This document shows positions 8,533 to 17,991 of a stretch of DNA of 64,000 nt, in pieces (positions within the stretch are counted from its first letter, which is position 1; each line of letters starts with the position of its first letter). Below the pieces are notes generated by a model. The model made no database searches. It was not told where the DNA came from and saw only the letters and a program-made list of their open reading frames with translations. Origin of the DNA: Angustibacter sp. Root456. Its GTDB lineage: Bacteria > Actinomycetota > Actinomycetes > Actinomycetales > Angustibacteraceae. The stretch lies in contig NZ_LMER01000020.1 in the NCBI RefSeq assembly GCF_001426435.1, positions 255,824-319,823 on the forward strand. The letters run 5' to 3'. A program made the translations under genes and the position numbers.

Positions 8533-9165
8533 ATGCCGCTGACCCGCGACCAGATGGCCGCCCGGGCCGCGCGCGAGCTCGCCGACGGCTCCTACGTCAA
8601 CCTCGGCATCGGCCTGCCGACGCTCATCCCGAACCATCTTCCGGACGGCGTGCACGTCGTCCTGCAGTCGGAGAACGGCATCCTCGGCGTGGGCCCCTAC
8701 CCCACTGAGGACGCGGTCGACCCCGACCTGATCAACGCCGGCAAGGAGACCGTGACGGTGCAGGCCGGGTCGTCGTACTTCGACTCCGCCATCAGCTTCG
8801 GCATGATCCGCGGCGGCAAGATCGACGCGGCGGTGCTCGGCGCGATGCAGGTGTCGACCAGCGGCGACATCGCCAACTGGATGATCCCCGGCAAGATGGT
8901 CAAGGGCATGGGCGGGGCGATGGACCTCGTGCACGGCGCGAAGAAGGTCATCGTGCTGATGGAGCACGTCGCCAAGGACGGCAGCCCCAAGCTGCTCACC
9001 GAGTGCGAGCTGCCGCTCACCGGCAAGGGCGTCGTCGACCGGGTCATCACCGACCTCGGCGTGCTGGACGTCGCCGGCGACCACTTCCGGCTCGTCGAGC
9101 TCGCCGACGGCGTGAGCCTCGAGCAGCTGCAGCAGGCCACCGGCGCGCCTGTCGTCGCCGGCTGA
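8533..9165 (+). CDS. pcaJ: 3-oxoacid CoA-transferase subunit B
   Basis: This is the beta subunit (210 residues) of the same CoA-transferase. It carries the catalytic Glu in LQSENGILG, which forms the covalent glutamyl-CoA intermediate, and the glycine-rich [15 protein letters not shown] start. [19 protein letters not shown] and the ending are typical of the family. The ATG at 8533 follows the subunit A stop by one base with AGGAGG just upstream. It should pair one-to-one with the upstream product. PcaJ and ScoB cannot be told apart by motif alone. Confidence 0.88.
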   Translation: MPLTRDQMAARAARELADGSYVNLGIGLPTLIPNHLPDGVHVVLQSENGILGVGPYPTEDAVDPDLINAGKETVTVQAGSSYFDSAISFGMIRGGKIDAAVLGAMQVSTSGDIANWMIPGKMVKGMGGAMDLVHGAKKVIVLMEHVAKDGSPKLLTECELPLTGKGVVDRVITDLGVLDVAGDHFRLVELADGVSLEQLQQATGAPVVAG

Positions 9166-9184
9166 GCCTGACACACTGTCCCGC

Positions 9185-10357
9185 ATGACCACACGCATCG
9201 CCGTCGTCGGCACGGGCTACGTCGGGCTGTCCCTCGCCGTGCTGCTGGCCCAGCGGCACCCGGTGGTGGCTCTCGACATCGACGCCGAGCGCATCGCGAG
9301 CCTGCAGGCCGGCCGGTGTCCGATCAGCGACCCCGACATCGAGAGCTTCCTGTCCGAGCGCGAGCTCTCGCTGACCTGGACCACCGACCCGGCCGAGGCG
9401 TACGACGGCGCCGAGCTCGTGTTCATCGCCACGCCCACGAACTACGACCCGGTAACCAACTACTTCGACACGTCCTCGGTGGAGGGCGTCGTCGCCGACG
9501 TCGCCGGGCACAACCCCGACGCCGTGATGGTCATCAAGTCGACGATCCCCGTGGGCTTCACGGCCGACCTGGTGGAGCGCACCGGCGCGAACGTCGTGTT
9601 CAGCCCGGAGTTCCTGCGGGAGGGCAAGGCGCTGCACGACAACCTGCATCCGTCCCGCGTGGTCGTCGGTGACCAGGGCCAGCGCGGCCAGCGGGTCGCC
9701 GAGCTGCTGCGTGAGGCGGCACTCGACGCGGACGTGCCGGTGCTGCTCACCGCGAGCACCGAGGCCGAGGCGATCAAGCTCTTCGCCAACACCTACCTCG
9801 CGATGCGGGTCGCCTTCTTCAACGAGCTCGACACCTTCACGGCGACGCGTGGCCTCGATCCGCGCCAGGTCATCGAGGGCGTGAGCCTCGACCCGCGCAT
9901 CGGTCACCACTACAACAACCCCTCGTTCGGGTACGGCGGCTACTGCCTGCCGAAGGACACCAAGCAGCTGCTGGCCAACTACCGCGACGTGCCGCAGAGC
10001 CTCATCGAGGCGGTCGTCAACGCCAACCGCACCCGCAAGGACTGGGTGGCCGACGACATCCTCAGGCGCGACCCCGAGGTGGTCGGGATCCACCGCCTCA
10101 TCATGAAGTCGGGCTCCGACAACTTCCGCAGCAGCAGCGTGCAGGGGATCATGAAGCGGATCAAGGCCAAGGGCGTGGACGTGATCGTCTACGAGCCCGA
10201 GCTGCACGAGGAGCACTTCTTCGGCTCGCCGGTGCTGCACGACCTCGACGAGTTCGTCGCGCGCAGCGACGTGGTCGTCGCGAACCGCCTCGTGCCCGAG
10301 CTGAAGTCGGTGGCGGACAAGGTCTACACGCGCGACCTCTTCCACGGCGACCAGTAG
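9185..10357 (+). CDS. ugd: UDP-glucose 6-dehydrogenase
   Basis: The 390-residue cytoplasmic enzyme oxidises UDP-glucose to UDP-glucuronate with two NAD+. The N-terminal Rossmann motif is [12 protein letters not shown], the central part has [11 protein letters not shown], and the catalytic Cys lies in [13 protein letters not shown] (near residue 253). Length matches the short bacterial Ugd form (about 388). It starts 19 nt after the CoA-transferase and may be read through from that operon, though the functions are unrelated. UDP-glucuronate would feed cell-wall or capsule polysaccharide; no sugar-transfer cluster lies next to it. Confidence 0.92.
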   Translation: MTTRIAVVGTGYVGLSLAVLLAQRHPVVALDIDAERIASLQAGRCPISDPDIESFLSERELSLTWTTDPAEAYDGAELVFIATPTNYDPVTNYFDTSSVEGVVADVAGHNPDAVMVIKSTIPVGFTADLVERTGANVVFSPEFLREGKALHDNLHPSRVVVGDQGQRGQRVAELLREAALDADVPVLLTASTEAEAIKLFANTYLAMRVAFFNELDTFTATRGLDPRQVIEGVSLDPRIGHHYNNPSFGYGGYCLPKDTKQLLANYRDVPQSLIEAVVNANRTRKDWVADDILRRDPEVVGIHRLIMKSGSDNFRSSSVQGIMKRIKAKGVDVIVYEPELHEEHFFGSPVLHDLDEFVARSDVVVANRLVPELKSVADKVYTRDLFHGDQ

Positions 10358-10408
10358 CAACCGCGCCCCGGTGGGCTCGCTGCGCCGCGGCGTGACAAGG
10401 TGGTCGAC

Positions 10409-11458
10409 ATGCGCGCCACGGTGATCCACGGAACCCGCGACATCCGCCTCGAGGACATTCCCGACCCGAAGGTCGAGCTGCCCAGCGACGCGGTCGTCAA
10501 GGTCGTGGCCGCCTGCGTCTGCGGCTCGGACCTCTGGCCCTACCGGGGCGTGCGCGAGGTCAAGAAGCCGCAGCGCATCGGCCACGAGTTCGTGGGTGTG
10601 GTCGAGGAGGTCGGCGCCGACGTCCGCACGGTGAAGCCCGGCGACTTCGTGATCGCGCCGTTCGCCCTCAGCGACAACACCTGCATCCACTGCCAGCACG
10701 GCATCCAGACGTCGTGCGTCAACGGCGAGTGGTGGGGCAGCACGGACGCCTCCGGCCACGTCATCGACGGCGGCCAGGGCGAGTTCGTGCGCGTGCCGAT
10801 GGCCGACGGGACCCTCGTGGCGACGCCCGAGAGGCCTGACGACGCGCTGGTGCCCGCGTTGCTCACGCTGTCGGACGTCATGGGCACCGGTCACCACGCC
10901 GCCCGTGCGGCCGGTGTGGGAGCCGGCCAGACCGTCGTGGTGGTCGGCGACGGCGCCGTAGGCCTGTGCGCGGTGCTGGCCGCCAAGCGGCTGGGGGCGG
11001 AGCGGGTCGTGGCGATGTCGCGGCACGCCGACCGGCAGGCGGTGGCGCGACAGTTCGGTGCCGACGAGATCGTGGCCGCGCGCGGTGACGACGGCGTCGC
11101 GGCGATCATGCAGCTCACGAAGGACGTCGGGGCCGACGCCGTGCTGGAGTGCGTCGGCACCAAGGAGTCGATGCAGCAGGCGATCGACTCCACCCGGCCG
11201 GGCGGTCGCGTGGGCTACGTCGGTGTACCCGCCGGTGGCCCCGAGCTGCCGATCGGCCAGCTGTTCTCGTCCAACATCTCCGTGGGCGGCGGGGTGGCGC
11301 CGGTGCGCGCGTACCTGCCGGAGCTGCTCGCCGACGTCCTCGAGGGACGGCTCGACCCGAGCCCGGTGTTCGACGCCACGTTCGCGCTCGCCGACGTCGC
11401 GGACGCCTACCGGGCCATGGACGAGCGCACGGCGATCAAGACGCTGCTGCGCCCCTGA
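10409..11458 (+). CDS. Zinc-dependent alcohol dehydrogenase (MDR family)
   Basis: This 349-residue medium-chain dehydrogenase has catalytic zinc ligands Cys38 (ACVCGSD) and the His59-Glu60 pair (RIGHEFVG), a structural cysteine lobe (Cys92, Cys95, Cys103) and an NAD(P) site VVVGDGAVGLCAVLAAKRLG. It resembles the threonine/alcohol dehydrogenase branch often annotated as zinc-dependent alcohol dehydrogenase in actinobacteria. The substrate is unknown. ATG 10409 is chosen over an in-frame GTG nine bases upstream because it gives the usual N-terminus. It is convergent with the next gene, with only one base between stops. Confidence 0.88.
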   Translation: MRATVIHGTRDIRLEDIPDPKVELPSDAVVKVVAACVCGSDLWPYRGVREVKKPQRIGHEFVGVVEEVGADVRTVKPGDFVIAPFALSDNTCIHCQHGIQTSCVNGEWWGSTDASGHVIDGGQGEFVRVPMADGTLVATPERPDDALVPALLTLSDVMGTGHHAARAAGVGAGQTVVVVGDGAVGLCAVLAAKRLGAERVVAMSRHADRQAVARQFGADEIVAARGDDGVAAIMQLTKDVGADAVLECVGTKESMQQAIDSTRPGGRVGYVGVPAGGPELPIGQLFSSNISVGGGVAPVRAYLPELLADVLEGRLDPSPVFDATFALADVADAYRAMDERTAIKTLLRP

Positions 11459-11459
11459 C

Positions 11460-12428
11460 TCACCGCAGGCCGAACGCCTTCAGGACGTCCGGGGACGACG
11501 CCGCGTACCGCAGCGGCCGCAGGCCAACCAGGCGCGAGGGCGCCGCAGCGAGCGAGGCGTGGGTGAACCGCGTGCTGACCGACCTGCCGTGCAGCTGCGC
11601 GGCGGCGACGACGAACGCCACGTGGTTGCTGGCGTGGCGGTCGTCCTCGTCGAAGGTCACGACGACGGCGAGCCGGCCCGACGTGAAGTCCGGACCGGCC
11701 TCGATGCGCTTCAGCCAGGCGCCGAGCCAGGCGTCCGCCGTGGCGAGGGAGCAGTCGTGGCCGTCGTGGCACACGTCCGGGATGAGCTGGGCGTAGCGCG
11801 GCAGGCGGCCGGCCACGATGTCGTCGTGCAGGGCGCCGCGGCTGGTGGTGCCGGCGGGGATGTCGTAGCGGCGGCACCAGGTGCGCTCCGTCGCCCAGGT
11901 GAAGTAGGCCCAGGCGTTGTGGCGCACGGCGTACCGACCCGAGTTGGTCTGCGCGCACGCGCTCGGCATGCTCTCGACGTAGGCACGCACGCTGTGGTGC
12001 GCCGCGTAGAGCTGGCCGAACACCGAGCGACCGCGGAGGTGATGACTCGACGGGTTCTTGTCGTCTCGGACGCCGAACGTCGAGCCCCCCGCCAGCTCGA
12101 GGTAGTTCGGCAGCGAGGGGTGGGCGACGGCGTACCACTGCGTCGCCTGCCCGTACCGTCGCGCCTGGGCGGCCAGCGCCGGCATCTGGGTCAGGGCCTG
12201 TGAGCGGCTGTGGTTCTCGAGCACGATCACGAGCAGCTTGCTCACGTGCGGGGCGACGGCCGCGGCCACCTGCGGTGACGACGTGACCGACGGGGCACTC
12301 GGCTGCACGCTGACGGCGCCCGACCGGCTCGTGCCGGTCGCGGTCGGCTGCGCGGAGCCCCCGCACGCCGCGGCGAGCAGCACGACCGCGAGCAGTGGCG
12401 CAACGATCACTGCGCGTCGATGACTCAT
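11460..12428 (-). CDS. SapM-like acid phosphatase/phosphoesterase lipoprotein
   Basis: The 322-residue precursor begins with a lipoprotein signal (MSHRRAVIVAPLLAVVLLAAAC; Cys at about residue 22 in the lipobox LAAAC). The mature part belongs to the phosphoesterase family that includes M. tuberculosis SapM: VIVLENHS at the N-side, AHPSLPNYLELAGGSTFG, and the metal-binding VVTFDEDD near the end, with DAWLGAWL between. Such proteins hydrolyse phosphomonoesters outside the membrane. SapM itself is a secreted protein; here membrane anchoring through the lipidated Cys is predicted. The start at ATG 12428 places the signal peptide exactly at the N-terminus. Confidence 0.85.
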   Translation of the reverse strand: MSHRRAVIVAPLLAVVLLAAACGGSAQPTATGTSRSGAVSVQPSAPSVTSSPQVAAAVAPHVSKLLVIVLENHSRSQALTQMPALAAQARRYGQATQWYAVAHPSLPNYLELAGGSTFGVRDDKNPSSHHLRGRSVFGQLYAAHHSVRAYVESMPSACAQTNSGRYAVRHNAWAYFTWATERTWCRRYDIPAGTTSRGALHDDIVAGRLPRYAQLIPDVCHDGHDCSLATADAWLGAWLKRIEAGPDFTSGRLAVVVTFDEDDRHASNHVAFVVAAAQLHGRSVSTRFTHASLAAAPSRLVGLRPLRYAASSPDVLKAFGLR

Positions 12429-12499
12429 CGACCCATCGTGCGCCTCCTCGCGCCGGACCGCCACCAGCCGCCCGCCGCCTACCGCCTACCCTGATGGGT

Positions 12500-13456
12500 A
12501 TGAGCGAGATCGTGGTGTTCAGCGGCAGTGCCCACCGCGAGCTCGCCGAGGAGATCTGCTCCGATCTCGGCGTCGAGCTCTCGCCGACGCACATCCAGCG
12601 CTTCAGCAACGACTGCATCCAGGCTCAGCTGCGGGCCAACTGCCGCCAGCGCGACGTCTACATCGTGCAGCCCCTGGTGCCGCCGGTGCAGGACCACCTC
12701 GTCGAGCTGCTGCTCATGCTGGACGCCGCACGGGGCGCCTCCGCGGCCCAGATCACGGCCGTGATCCCGCACTACGCCTACGCCCGCTCGGACAAGAAGG
12801 ACGCGCCGCGCATCTCGATCGGCGGCCGGCTCGTGGCCGACCTCATCTCGACCGCGGGCGCCAATCGCGTGCTCACCATGGCCCTGCACGCGCCCCAGGT
12901 GCACGGCTTCTTCTCGGTGCCGGTCGACCATCTCTCGGCGATCGCCGAGCTGGCGCTGCACTTCAAGGGCAAGGACCTGTCGAACACCGTCGTCGTGTCA
13001 CCCGACCTCGGCAACGCCAAGCCCGCCACCCAGTTCGCGCGCATCCTCGGCGTCCCGGTGGCGGCCGGCAGCAAACGCCGGCTCGCCGACGACACCGTGG
13101 TGATCGACGCCATCGTCGGTGACGTCGCCGGCAAGGACGTCGTGGTGCTCGACGACGAGATCGCCACCGGCGGATCGGTGGTCGAGCTGCTCGACGTCCT
13201 GCACCGCGCGGGCGTGCGCAGGGTGGCCCTGGCGTGCACGCACGGGCTCTTCACCGGCCCGGCCATCGAGCGCCTGTCGAGCCGCTCCGACATCGACGAG
13301 GTCATCACCACCAACACCCTGCCGCAGGGCGACCACTACGCCCTGCCGAACCTCGAGGTGCGCTCGATCGCGCCGCTGTTCGCCGACGCCATCGGGCGGA
13401 TCCACCGCGGCGAGTCCGTGAGCAGCCTGCTGTCCGACACCGTCACTCACGGGTAG
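12500..13456 (+). CDS. prs: Ribose-phosphate pyrophosphokinase (PRPP synthetase)
   Basis: This 318-residue enzyme transfers pyrophosphate from ATP to ribose 5-phosphate, giving PRPP for nucleotides, His, Trp and NAD. Both phosphoribosyltransferase-like halves are visible. The ATP/ribose-phosphate regions are VIPHYAYARSDKKD and HAPQVHGFFSVPVDHL, and the PRPP loop is VVLDDEIATGGSVVE rather than the common DMIDTGGT type. The regulatory flexible loop reads SKRRL. The ATG at 12500 is preferred to one six bases upstream; no strong ribosome site separates them. It is transcribed away from the phosphatase gene. It could be a second, divergent paralogue of the housekeeping Prs. Confidence 0.85.
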   Translation: MSEIVVFSGSAHRELAEEICSDLGVELSPTHIQRFSNDCIQAQLRANCRQRDVYIVQPLVPPVQDHLVELLLMLDAARGASAAQITAVIPHYAYARSDKKDAPRISIGGRLVADLISTAGANRVLTMALHAPQVHGFFSVPVDHLSAIAELALHFKGKDLSNTVVVSPDLGNAKPATQFARILGVPVAAGSKRRLADDTVVIDAIVGDVAGKDVVVLDDEIATGGSVVELLDVLHRAGVRRVALACTHGLFTGPAIERLSSRSDIDEVITTNTLPQGDHYALPNLEVRSIAPLFADAIGRIHRGESVSSLLSDTVTHG

Positions 13457-13537
13457 GCGCCCGCCTCGAGTGGCGCGATCGCCCACGGCACGGTTGAGTG
13501 ACGACCGCTCGGGAAGAGGCGTACCGCAGGAGGCGAC

Positions 13538-13738
13538 ATGCGCATCGGCAGCATCATCGTGCTGGTCTGGCTGGTGATCGGGGCCATCGCGGCCGGGCAG
13601 CGCGGCTACTTCTCCAGCAGCCCCGACAACTGCGCCAAGGCGGGCACCATCGCGGTCACGATCGTCGCTGGCCCGCTCAACTACGTGGGCGTGAACCCGA
13701 AGATCAAGGACTGCAACGTCCCCCAGCCGTCGAAGTAG
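13538..13738 (+). CDS. Small membrane protein, unknown
   Basis: A 66-residue protein has one N-terminal hydrophobic segment (residues 4-20, IGSIIVLVWLVIGAIAA) and a short polar tail with two Cys (residues 32 and 59). The ribosome site GCAGGAGG lies 7 nt before the ATG. It resembles small actinobacterial hypothetical proteins of the form MRIGSIIVLVWLVIGAIAAGQRGY-, which are widespread but have no known role. The two Cys could pair outside the membrane. It converges on the methyltransferase, with four bases between stops. Confidence 0.75.
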   Translation: MRIGSIIVLVWLVIGAIAAGQRGYFSSSPDNCAKAGTIAVTIVAGPLNYVGVNPKIKDCNVPQPSK

Positions 13739-13742
13739 GTGA

Positions 13743-14504
13743 TCAGCGCGCCCGGGCGGTGACGGCCCACGCCGTGGCCCGCACCTCGAAGGGGCCGCCG
13801 CCCAGGCGCTCGGCACAGCGCTCACGCAGCCGCTGCACGGCAGCGTCCTCCAGCCCGCGCACGTAGGCGCCTGCAGGGCCGACGCCGAGCGTGAACGGCT
13901 CCCACCACTCACCGAACGACGCGAACGGCACGGCGACCGTGAGCGCGTGCTCGGCCGCGTCGTCCAGGCCGGCCCGCCTCGCGAGGTCGGCAAGGTCGCC
14001 CCGCCGCGTGCCGAGCAGCTCGGACTCGTCGGGCGCGGCGACGTCGAGGTCGCGGACGGCGTCCCAGAACGCCGCGAGCGGGCCGCCACCACCCGCGTGG
14101 TCCCACACCGACGCCGCGACGAGCGCACCCGGTGCCGCCACACGGGCCATCTCGCGCAGGCCGGCCACTGGGTCGCGCATGAAGTGCACCACCAGCTGGG
14201 CCGCGACGACGTCGAACGTCGCGTCGGCGAAGGGCAGCGCGTCGGCCGAAGCCTGCCGCGCGTCGACGCCCGCACAGCGCTGGCGCACCGCGGCGACGAA
14301 CGGCGGCGCCGGGTCGACCGCGGCCACCTGCTCGGCGCCAAGCCGGGCGACGAGCTCGCGGGTGAGTGCTCCGGGGCCGCACCCGACGTCGAGCGCGCGG
14401 GTGCCGTCGTCCAGGGCCAGCAGTCCGACGAACTGACGGGCGAGCGGCGTGGAGAACCGACCCATGAACTGGTCGTAGGCGTCGGCGGTGACCGCGAAGC
14501 TCAC
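13743..14504 (-). CDS. Class I SAM-dependent methyltransferase
   Basis: The 253-residue protein has the class I fold: motif I ALDVGCGPGALTREL (residues 38-52), the acidic end of strand 2 in VAAVDPAPPF, and the motif FDVVAAQLVVHFMRDP after strand 4. This is a Methyltransf_11/25-type enzyme; the substrate is unknown. It is divergent from the ketopantoate-reductase-like gene, sharing a 45-nt gap with no obvious promoter. Length and motifs are complete. Confidence 0.88.
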   Translation of the reverse strand: MSFAVTADAYDQFMGRFSTPLARQFVGLLALDDGTRALDVGCGPGALTRELVARLGAEQVAAVDPAPPFVAAVRQRCAGVDARQASADALPFADATFDVVAAQLVVHFMRDPVAGLREMARVAAPGALVAASVWDHAGGGGPLAAFWDAVRDLDVAAPDESELLGTRRGDLADLARRAGLDDAAEHALTVAVPFASFGEWWEPFTLGVGPAGAYVRGLEDAAVQRLRERCAERLGGGPFEVRATAWAVTARAR

Positions 14505-14549
14505 GCCCGTACGTTACGCCTGGCCGGGCGTCGCAGATAGGGTCGCGGC

Positions 14550-15554
14550 ATGTCCGAGCACCCTTCCCCCGACCTGCGGGTGTGCGTCGTCGGCGCCGGT
14601 GCCGTCGGAGGCATGATCGGCGCGCGACTGGCCGCGTCGGGCACCGCGACGTCGGCCCTGGCCCGCGGCGAGACGCTGGAGGCGTTGCGGCACAACGGGT
14701 GGCGCCTCATCGAGCACGACGGAGAGATCTCCGGGCCGGTACGGGCCAGCGACGACGCAGCCGAGCTGGGCCCGCACGACGTCGTGGTCGTGGCCGTCAA
14801 GGCGCAGTCGCTGCCCGAGCTGGCACCGAGGCTCACGCCATTGCTCGGGCCCGACACCGTCGTGGTGCCCGCCATGAACGGCGTCCCGTGGTGGTTCTGC
14901 GACGGTCTCGGTGGGCCGGTCGACGGCCGGCGCCTGCGCGCGGTCGACCCGGACGGAGTGATCGCCGAAGCCCTGCCGCCGGCGCGAGTCATCGGCTGCG
15001 TGGTGCACCTGAGCGCCAGCACGGCGTCACCGGGCGTCGTGCTGCACGGCACGAAGCACTCGCTCATCCTGGGCGAACCGCACGGGGGCACCTCCGAGCG
15101 GCTGGAGTCGGTGGCCACCCTGCTGCGCCACGGGGGTTTCGACGTCACCCTCTCGCGGCGCATCCAGGACGACGTGTGGTTCAAGCTGTGGGGCAACCTC
15201 ACGATGAACCCGATCTCGGTGCTCACCGGCACGACGATGGACCGCATCATCGCCGACCCGCTGGTCGAGCAGCTCATCAGCGCGATCATGTCCGAGGCGC
15301 GCGAGATCGGACGGCGGATCGGAACCCCTGTGGCGCAGGACATCGCCGAGCGCCTCGAGATCACCCGGTCGATGGGATCGATGCGTACCTCGATGCTGCA
15401 GGATGCAGATGCCGGGCGGTCGATCGAGCTCGACGCTCTCGTGGGGGCGGTCAGCGAGCTGGGGCAGGCGGTGGACGTCGCCACGCCGTTCACCGACGCG
15501 CTGCTGGGGCTCACGCGCGTCGCCGCTCAGGCCCGCGGCCTGTATCCCGCGTGA
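14550..15554 (+). CDS. 2-dehydropantoate 2-reductase-like oxidoreductase (PanE/ApbA family)
   Basis: This 334-residue protein shows the ketopantoate reductase layout: NADP site VCVVGAGAVGGMIGARLA near the N-terminus, VAVKAQSLPELAP, PAMNGVPWW, and the C-domain lysine/asparagine segment FKLWGNLTMNPIS. PanE makes pantoate for CoA synthesis. Family members of this longer type sometimes act on other 2-oxoacids, so panE is not assigned. Its TGA overlaps the GTG of the membrane mannosyltransferase (GTGA), so the two are co-translated although the functions seem unrelated. Confidence 0.85.
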   Translation: MSEHPSPDLRVCVVGAGAVGGMIGARLAASGTATSALARGETLEALRHNGWRLIEHDGEISGPVRASDDAAELGPHDVVVVAVKAQSLPELAPRLTPLLGPDTVVVPAMNGVPWWFCDGLGGPVDGRRLRAVDPDGVIAEALPPARVIGCVVHLSASTASPGVVLHGTKHSLILGEPHGGTSERLESVATLLRHGGFDVTLSRRIQDDVWFKLWGNLTMNPISVLTGTTMDRIIADPLVEQLISAIMSEAREIGRRIGTPVAQDIAERLEITRSMGSMRTSMLQDADAGRSIELDALVGAVSELGQAVDVATPFTDALLGLTRVAAQARGLYPA

Positions 15555-16678
15555 CCTGGCGACGGGACCTCACCCTCGCGGGCTGGTGGGCGGCGTCCCG
15601 CGTGAGCCTCGCGGCCTTCGTGGTGCTCGCGGCGTACCTGCTGCGCTTCGACACCGCGCTGCGCGGGCACGACGCCGGCCGCTGGCTGCTCGAGCGCCTG
15701 ACCTGGTGGGACACCTGGCACTACGTGCGCATCGCCGAGCGCGGCTACCTGCCTCCAGGACTGCCGTGCTGCGACCAGGCCTTCTTCCCCGGCTACCCGC
15801 TGCTGATGCGGCTGCTGTCACCGCTCACCGGCGGCAGCGTGGCCGTCGCGGGTCTGCTGATCAGCCTCGTCGCCGGCAGCGTGGCCGCGGTGCTGCTGTG
15901 GCGGGTGGCTGAGCTGCGCACGCCGGGCACGGGCCGGGACGCCGTGGTGTTCCTGGCAGTGGCGCCGTTCGGCGTCTTCCTGTCGGCCGTCTACACCGAG
16001 TCGCTGTTCCTGGCGCTGGCTCTCGGCGCGTGGCTCGCGGCGTCACGCCGTCGCTGGTGGTGGGCCGGAGCCCTGGCGGCCGGCACCGCCGCGATCCGGG
16101 TCAACGGCCTGTTCGTCGCCGCCGCCCTCGCGGTGATGTACGTCGAGCAGCTGCGCCGCGACGAACGCCGGCGCCCGCGCGTCGACGTCCTGGCACTGGC
16201 GGCACCGGGGCTGGTGGTGCTCGCCTTCTTCGGCTACCTGGCCTGGCGCACCGGGTCGGTGCGAGCCTGGCAGGACGCCCAGACCACCGGCTGGGTGCGG
16301 CACGCGGCCTGGCCGTGGGAGGGGCTGTCGGCTGGTTGGGCGGCGATCCGGTCCGCCCACGCGCCCGACCTGGTGGTGAGCCGCTGGGCCGACCTGCTCG
16401 CCGTCCTGGGTGGCATCGCGCTCGTCGCGCTGCTGGCGCGGTGGCGGCGCTGGCCGGAGGCGACCTACGTCGCGCTGAGCGTCGCCGTCCTGGTGTGCTC
16501 GACCATGCTGACGTCCGCGCCGCGGTACGCGCTGACCTGGTTCCCGGGTTACGTCGCCGCAGCAGAGCTGGTGCGCCGCAGGGGTTTCGGCTGGCTACGG
16601 ATCGCCATACCGGTCGCGTGCCTCCCGCAGCTCGCAGCCCTGTCGCTGGCCTTCGCCGCGCACCTGTGGGTGGCCTGA
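15551..16678 (+). CDS. PIG-V-type membrane mannosyltransferase
   Basis: A 375-residue integral membrane protein has about nine hydrophobic segments. It carries the PIG-V/GT-C hallmark loop WWDTWHYVRIAERGYLP (near residue 55), with Asp and His in the position of the catalytic acid, followed by FFPGYPLLMRLL. Such enzymes use polyprenyl-phosphate-mannose to extend glycans or lipoglycans on the outer membrane face. The GTG at 15551 overlaps the upstream stop. No other glycan genes adjoin it, so the acceptor is unknown. The PIG-V branch is likely but a related GT-C family cannot be excluded. Confidence 0.85.
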   Translation: MTWRRDLTLAGWWAASRVSLAAFVVLAAYLLRFDTALRGHDAGRWLLERLTWWDTWHYVRIAERGYLPPGLPCCDQAFFPGYPLLMRLLSPLTGGSVAVAGLLISLVAGSVAAVLLWRVAELRTPGTGRDAVVFLAVAPFGVFLSAVYTESLFLALALGAWLAASRRRWWWAGALAAGTAAIRVNGLFVAAALAVMYVEQLRRDERRRPRVDVLALAAPGLVVLAFFGYLAWRTGSVRAWQDAQTTGWVRHAAWPWEGLSAGWAAIRSAHAPDLVVSRWADLLAVLGGIALVALLARWRRWPEATYVALSVAVLVCSTMLTSAPRYALTWFPGYVAAAELVRRRGFGWLRIAIPVACLPQLAALSLAFAAHLWVA

Positions 16679-16780
16679 GCGGTAGGTCAGGAATCGAGAA
16701 GCACGAGCAGACGCGCCGGCCCTAGCCTCTCGTCAACGAGGTCGCCGCACCGAGCGGGGCCGCACGAGGGGAGTCAGCAG

Positions 16781-17227
16781 ATGAGCGCGAAGGGCACCAC
16801 GTCGTCCGACGGTTTCACCGCTGAGGAGCGCGCCGCGATGAAGCAGCGAGCCGCCGAGCTGCGCGCCGAGGGCAAGAAGGGCGCGAAGCAGGCCGACGGG
16901 CTGGAGCAGGCGCTCGAGTCGCTGGCGAAGATGTCGCCCGACGACCGTGCGCTCGGCGAGCGGGTGCACGTCACCGTGATGGAGACCGCGCCGGAGCTAT
17001 CGCCGAAGACCTGGTACGGCATGCCCGCGTACGCGAACGCCGATGGCAAGGTCGTGGTGTTCTTCCAGGACTCCGGCAAGTTCAAGTACCGCTACTCGAC
17101 GCTCGGCTTCCAGGACGTCGCGAACCTCGACGACGGCGACCTCTGGCCGGTGTCGTACGCGCTGCAGGCGTGGACCCCGGAGGTCGAGAAGCGGGTGATC
17201 GAGCTGGTGCGCGCCGCCGTTTCCTGA
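16781..17227 (+). CDS. DUF1801 (YdhG/YjbR-like) protein
   Basis: The 148-residue cytoplasmic protein has a basic, Ala/Lys-rich N-terminus and a DUF1801-like core. The visible core is KTWYGMPAYANADGKVVVFFQ followed by KFKYRYSTLGF and a C-terminal helix ending in VIELVRAAV. The family has an iron-chaperone-like fold but no fixed bacterial role. ATG 16781 lies 8 nt after GGGGAG. It stands alone, 100 nt before a TetR gene on the same strand. Confidence 0.8.
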   Translation: MSAKGTTSSDGFTAEERAAMKQRAAELRAEGKKGAKQADGLEQALESLAKMSPDDRALGERVHVTVMETAPELSPKTWYGMPAYANADGKVVVFFQDSGKFKYRYSTLGFQDVANLDDGDLWPVSYALQAWTPEVEKRVIELVRAAVS

Positions 17228-17331
17228 ACCGTACCCAGCGACCTGGTTGACGAGCCTTGGTGTTCCTCCCATAAAGGACTGCAAAGTTGGTCAGGCGGTC
17301 GGTCCAGACGCGCCTGGCTAGGGTGACCGGC

Positions 17332-17919
17332 GTGACCCGCCGCCGCCACGACCTGGAGTCGCTGCTCGCTGTGGCCGTGCGCGTCTACACCGAGCGCGGG
17401 TTCGACGGCACGAGCATGGGTGACCTGGCGTCTGCCGCGGGGCTGTCGAAGTCCTCGCTGTACCACCACGTGGAGTCCAAGGAGCAGCTCCTGCGGCTGG
17501 CGCTCGACCGCGCCGTCGAGCCGCTGTTCGCGGTGCTCGACGAGCCGGGGGCGCGGCAGGGACGCGCGCTGGCCCGGCTCGAGCACGTCGTACGCCGCGA
17601 GGTCGAGGTGCTCGTCGACCGCCTGCCGTACGTGACCCTGCTGCTGCGGGTCCGCGGCAACTCGAGCACCGAGCGCTGGGCGCTCGACCGGCGGCGCGAG
17701 TTCGACCACCTCGTCGCGGCGTTGGTCACCGAGGCCGCCGGCGAGGGCGACGTGCGCGCCGACGTCGACCCGGGCCTCGTCGCCCGCCTGCTGTTCGGCA
17801 CGGTCAACTCCCTCGCCGAGTGGTACGACCCGAACGCCCCCTCGGCCCTGGGCTCGCGCGAGCTCGCGGACGTCCTGGTCCGGCTGGCCTTCGACGGGCT
17901 GCGGGCCGAAGTCAGCTAG
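17332..17919 (+). CDS. TetR-family transcriptional regulator
   Basis: This protein of about 195 residues has a typical TetR DNA-binding domain: helix 1 ESLLAVAVRVYTERGFDGTS, then MGDLASAAGLSKSSLYHHV. The C-terminal part resembles the TetR_C_33/KstR2 type. The frame is open to a TTG at 17287, with GTG codons at 17323 and 17332; the last gives the closest family N-terminus but no ribosome site is decisive. It precedes the unrecognised two-gene unit by 72 nt and could regulate it, though no palindrome was found in that gap. Confidence 0.85.
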   Translation: MTRRRHDLESLLAVAVRVYTERGFDGTSMGDLASAAGLSKSSLYHHVESKEQLLRLALDRAVEPLFAVLDEPGARQGRALARLEHVVRREVEVLVDRLPYVTLLLRVRGNSSTERWALDRRREFDHLVAALVTEAAGEGDVRADVDPGLVARLLFGTVNSLAEWYDPNAPSALGSRELADVLVRLAFDGLRAEVS

Positions 17920-17991
17920 GCGGTATCAAGATCCTCGCTGACGGCTCTTCCTCGGTGACGCGGTGATCACCGCCCAGACGAGGAGACCCCG

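Noticed and set aside
10492-10720. Loss of one structural zinc Cys in the alcohol dehydrogenase as a defect
   Set aside because: The C-x2-C-x7-C form is common in this actinobacterial branch, so it is not evidence of inactivation.
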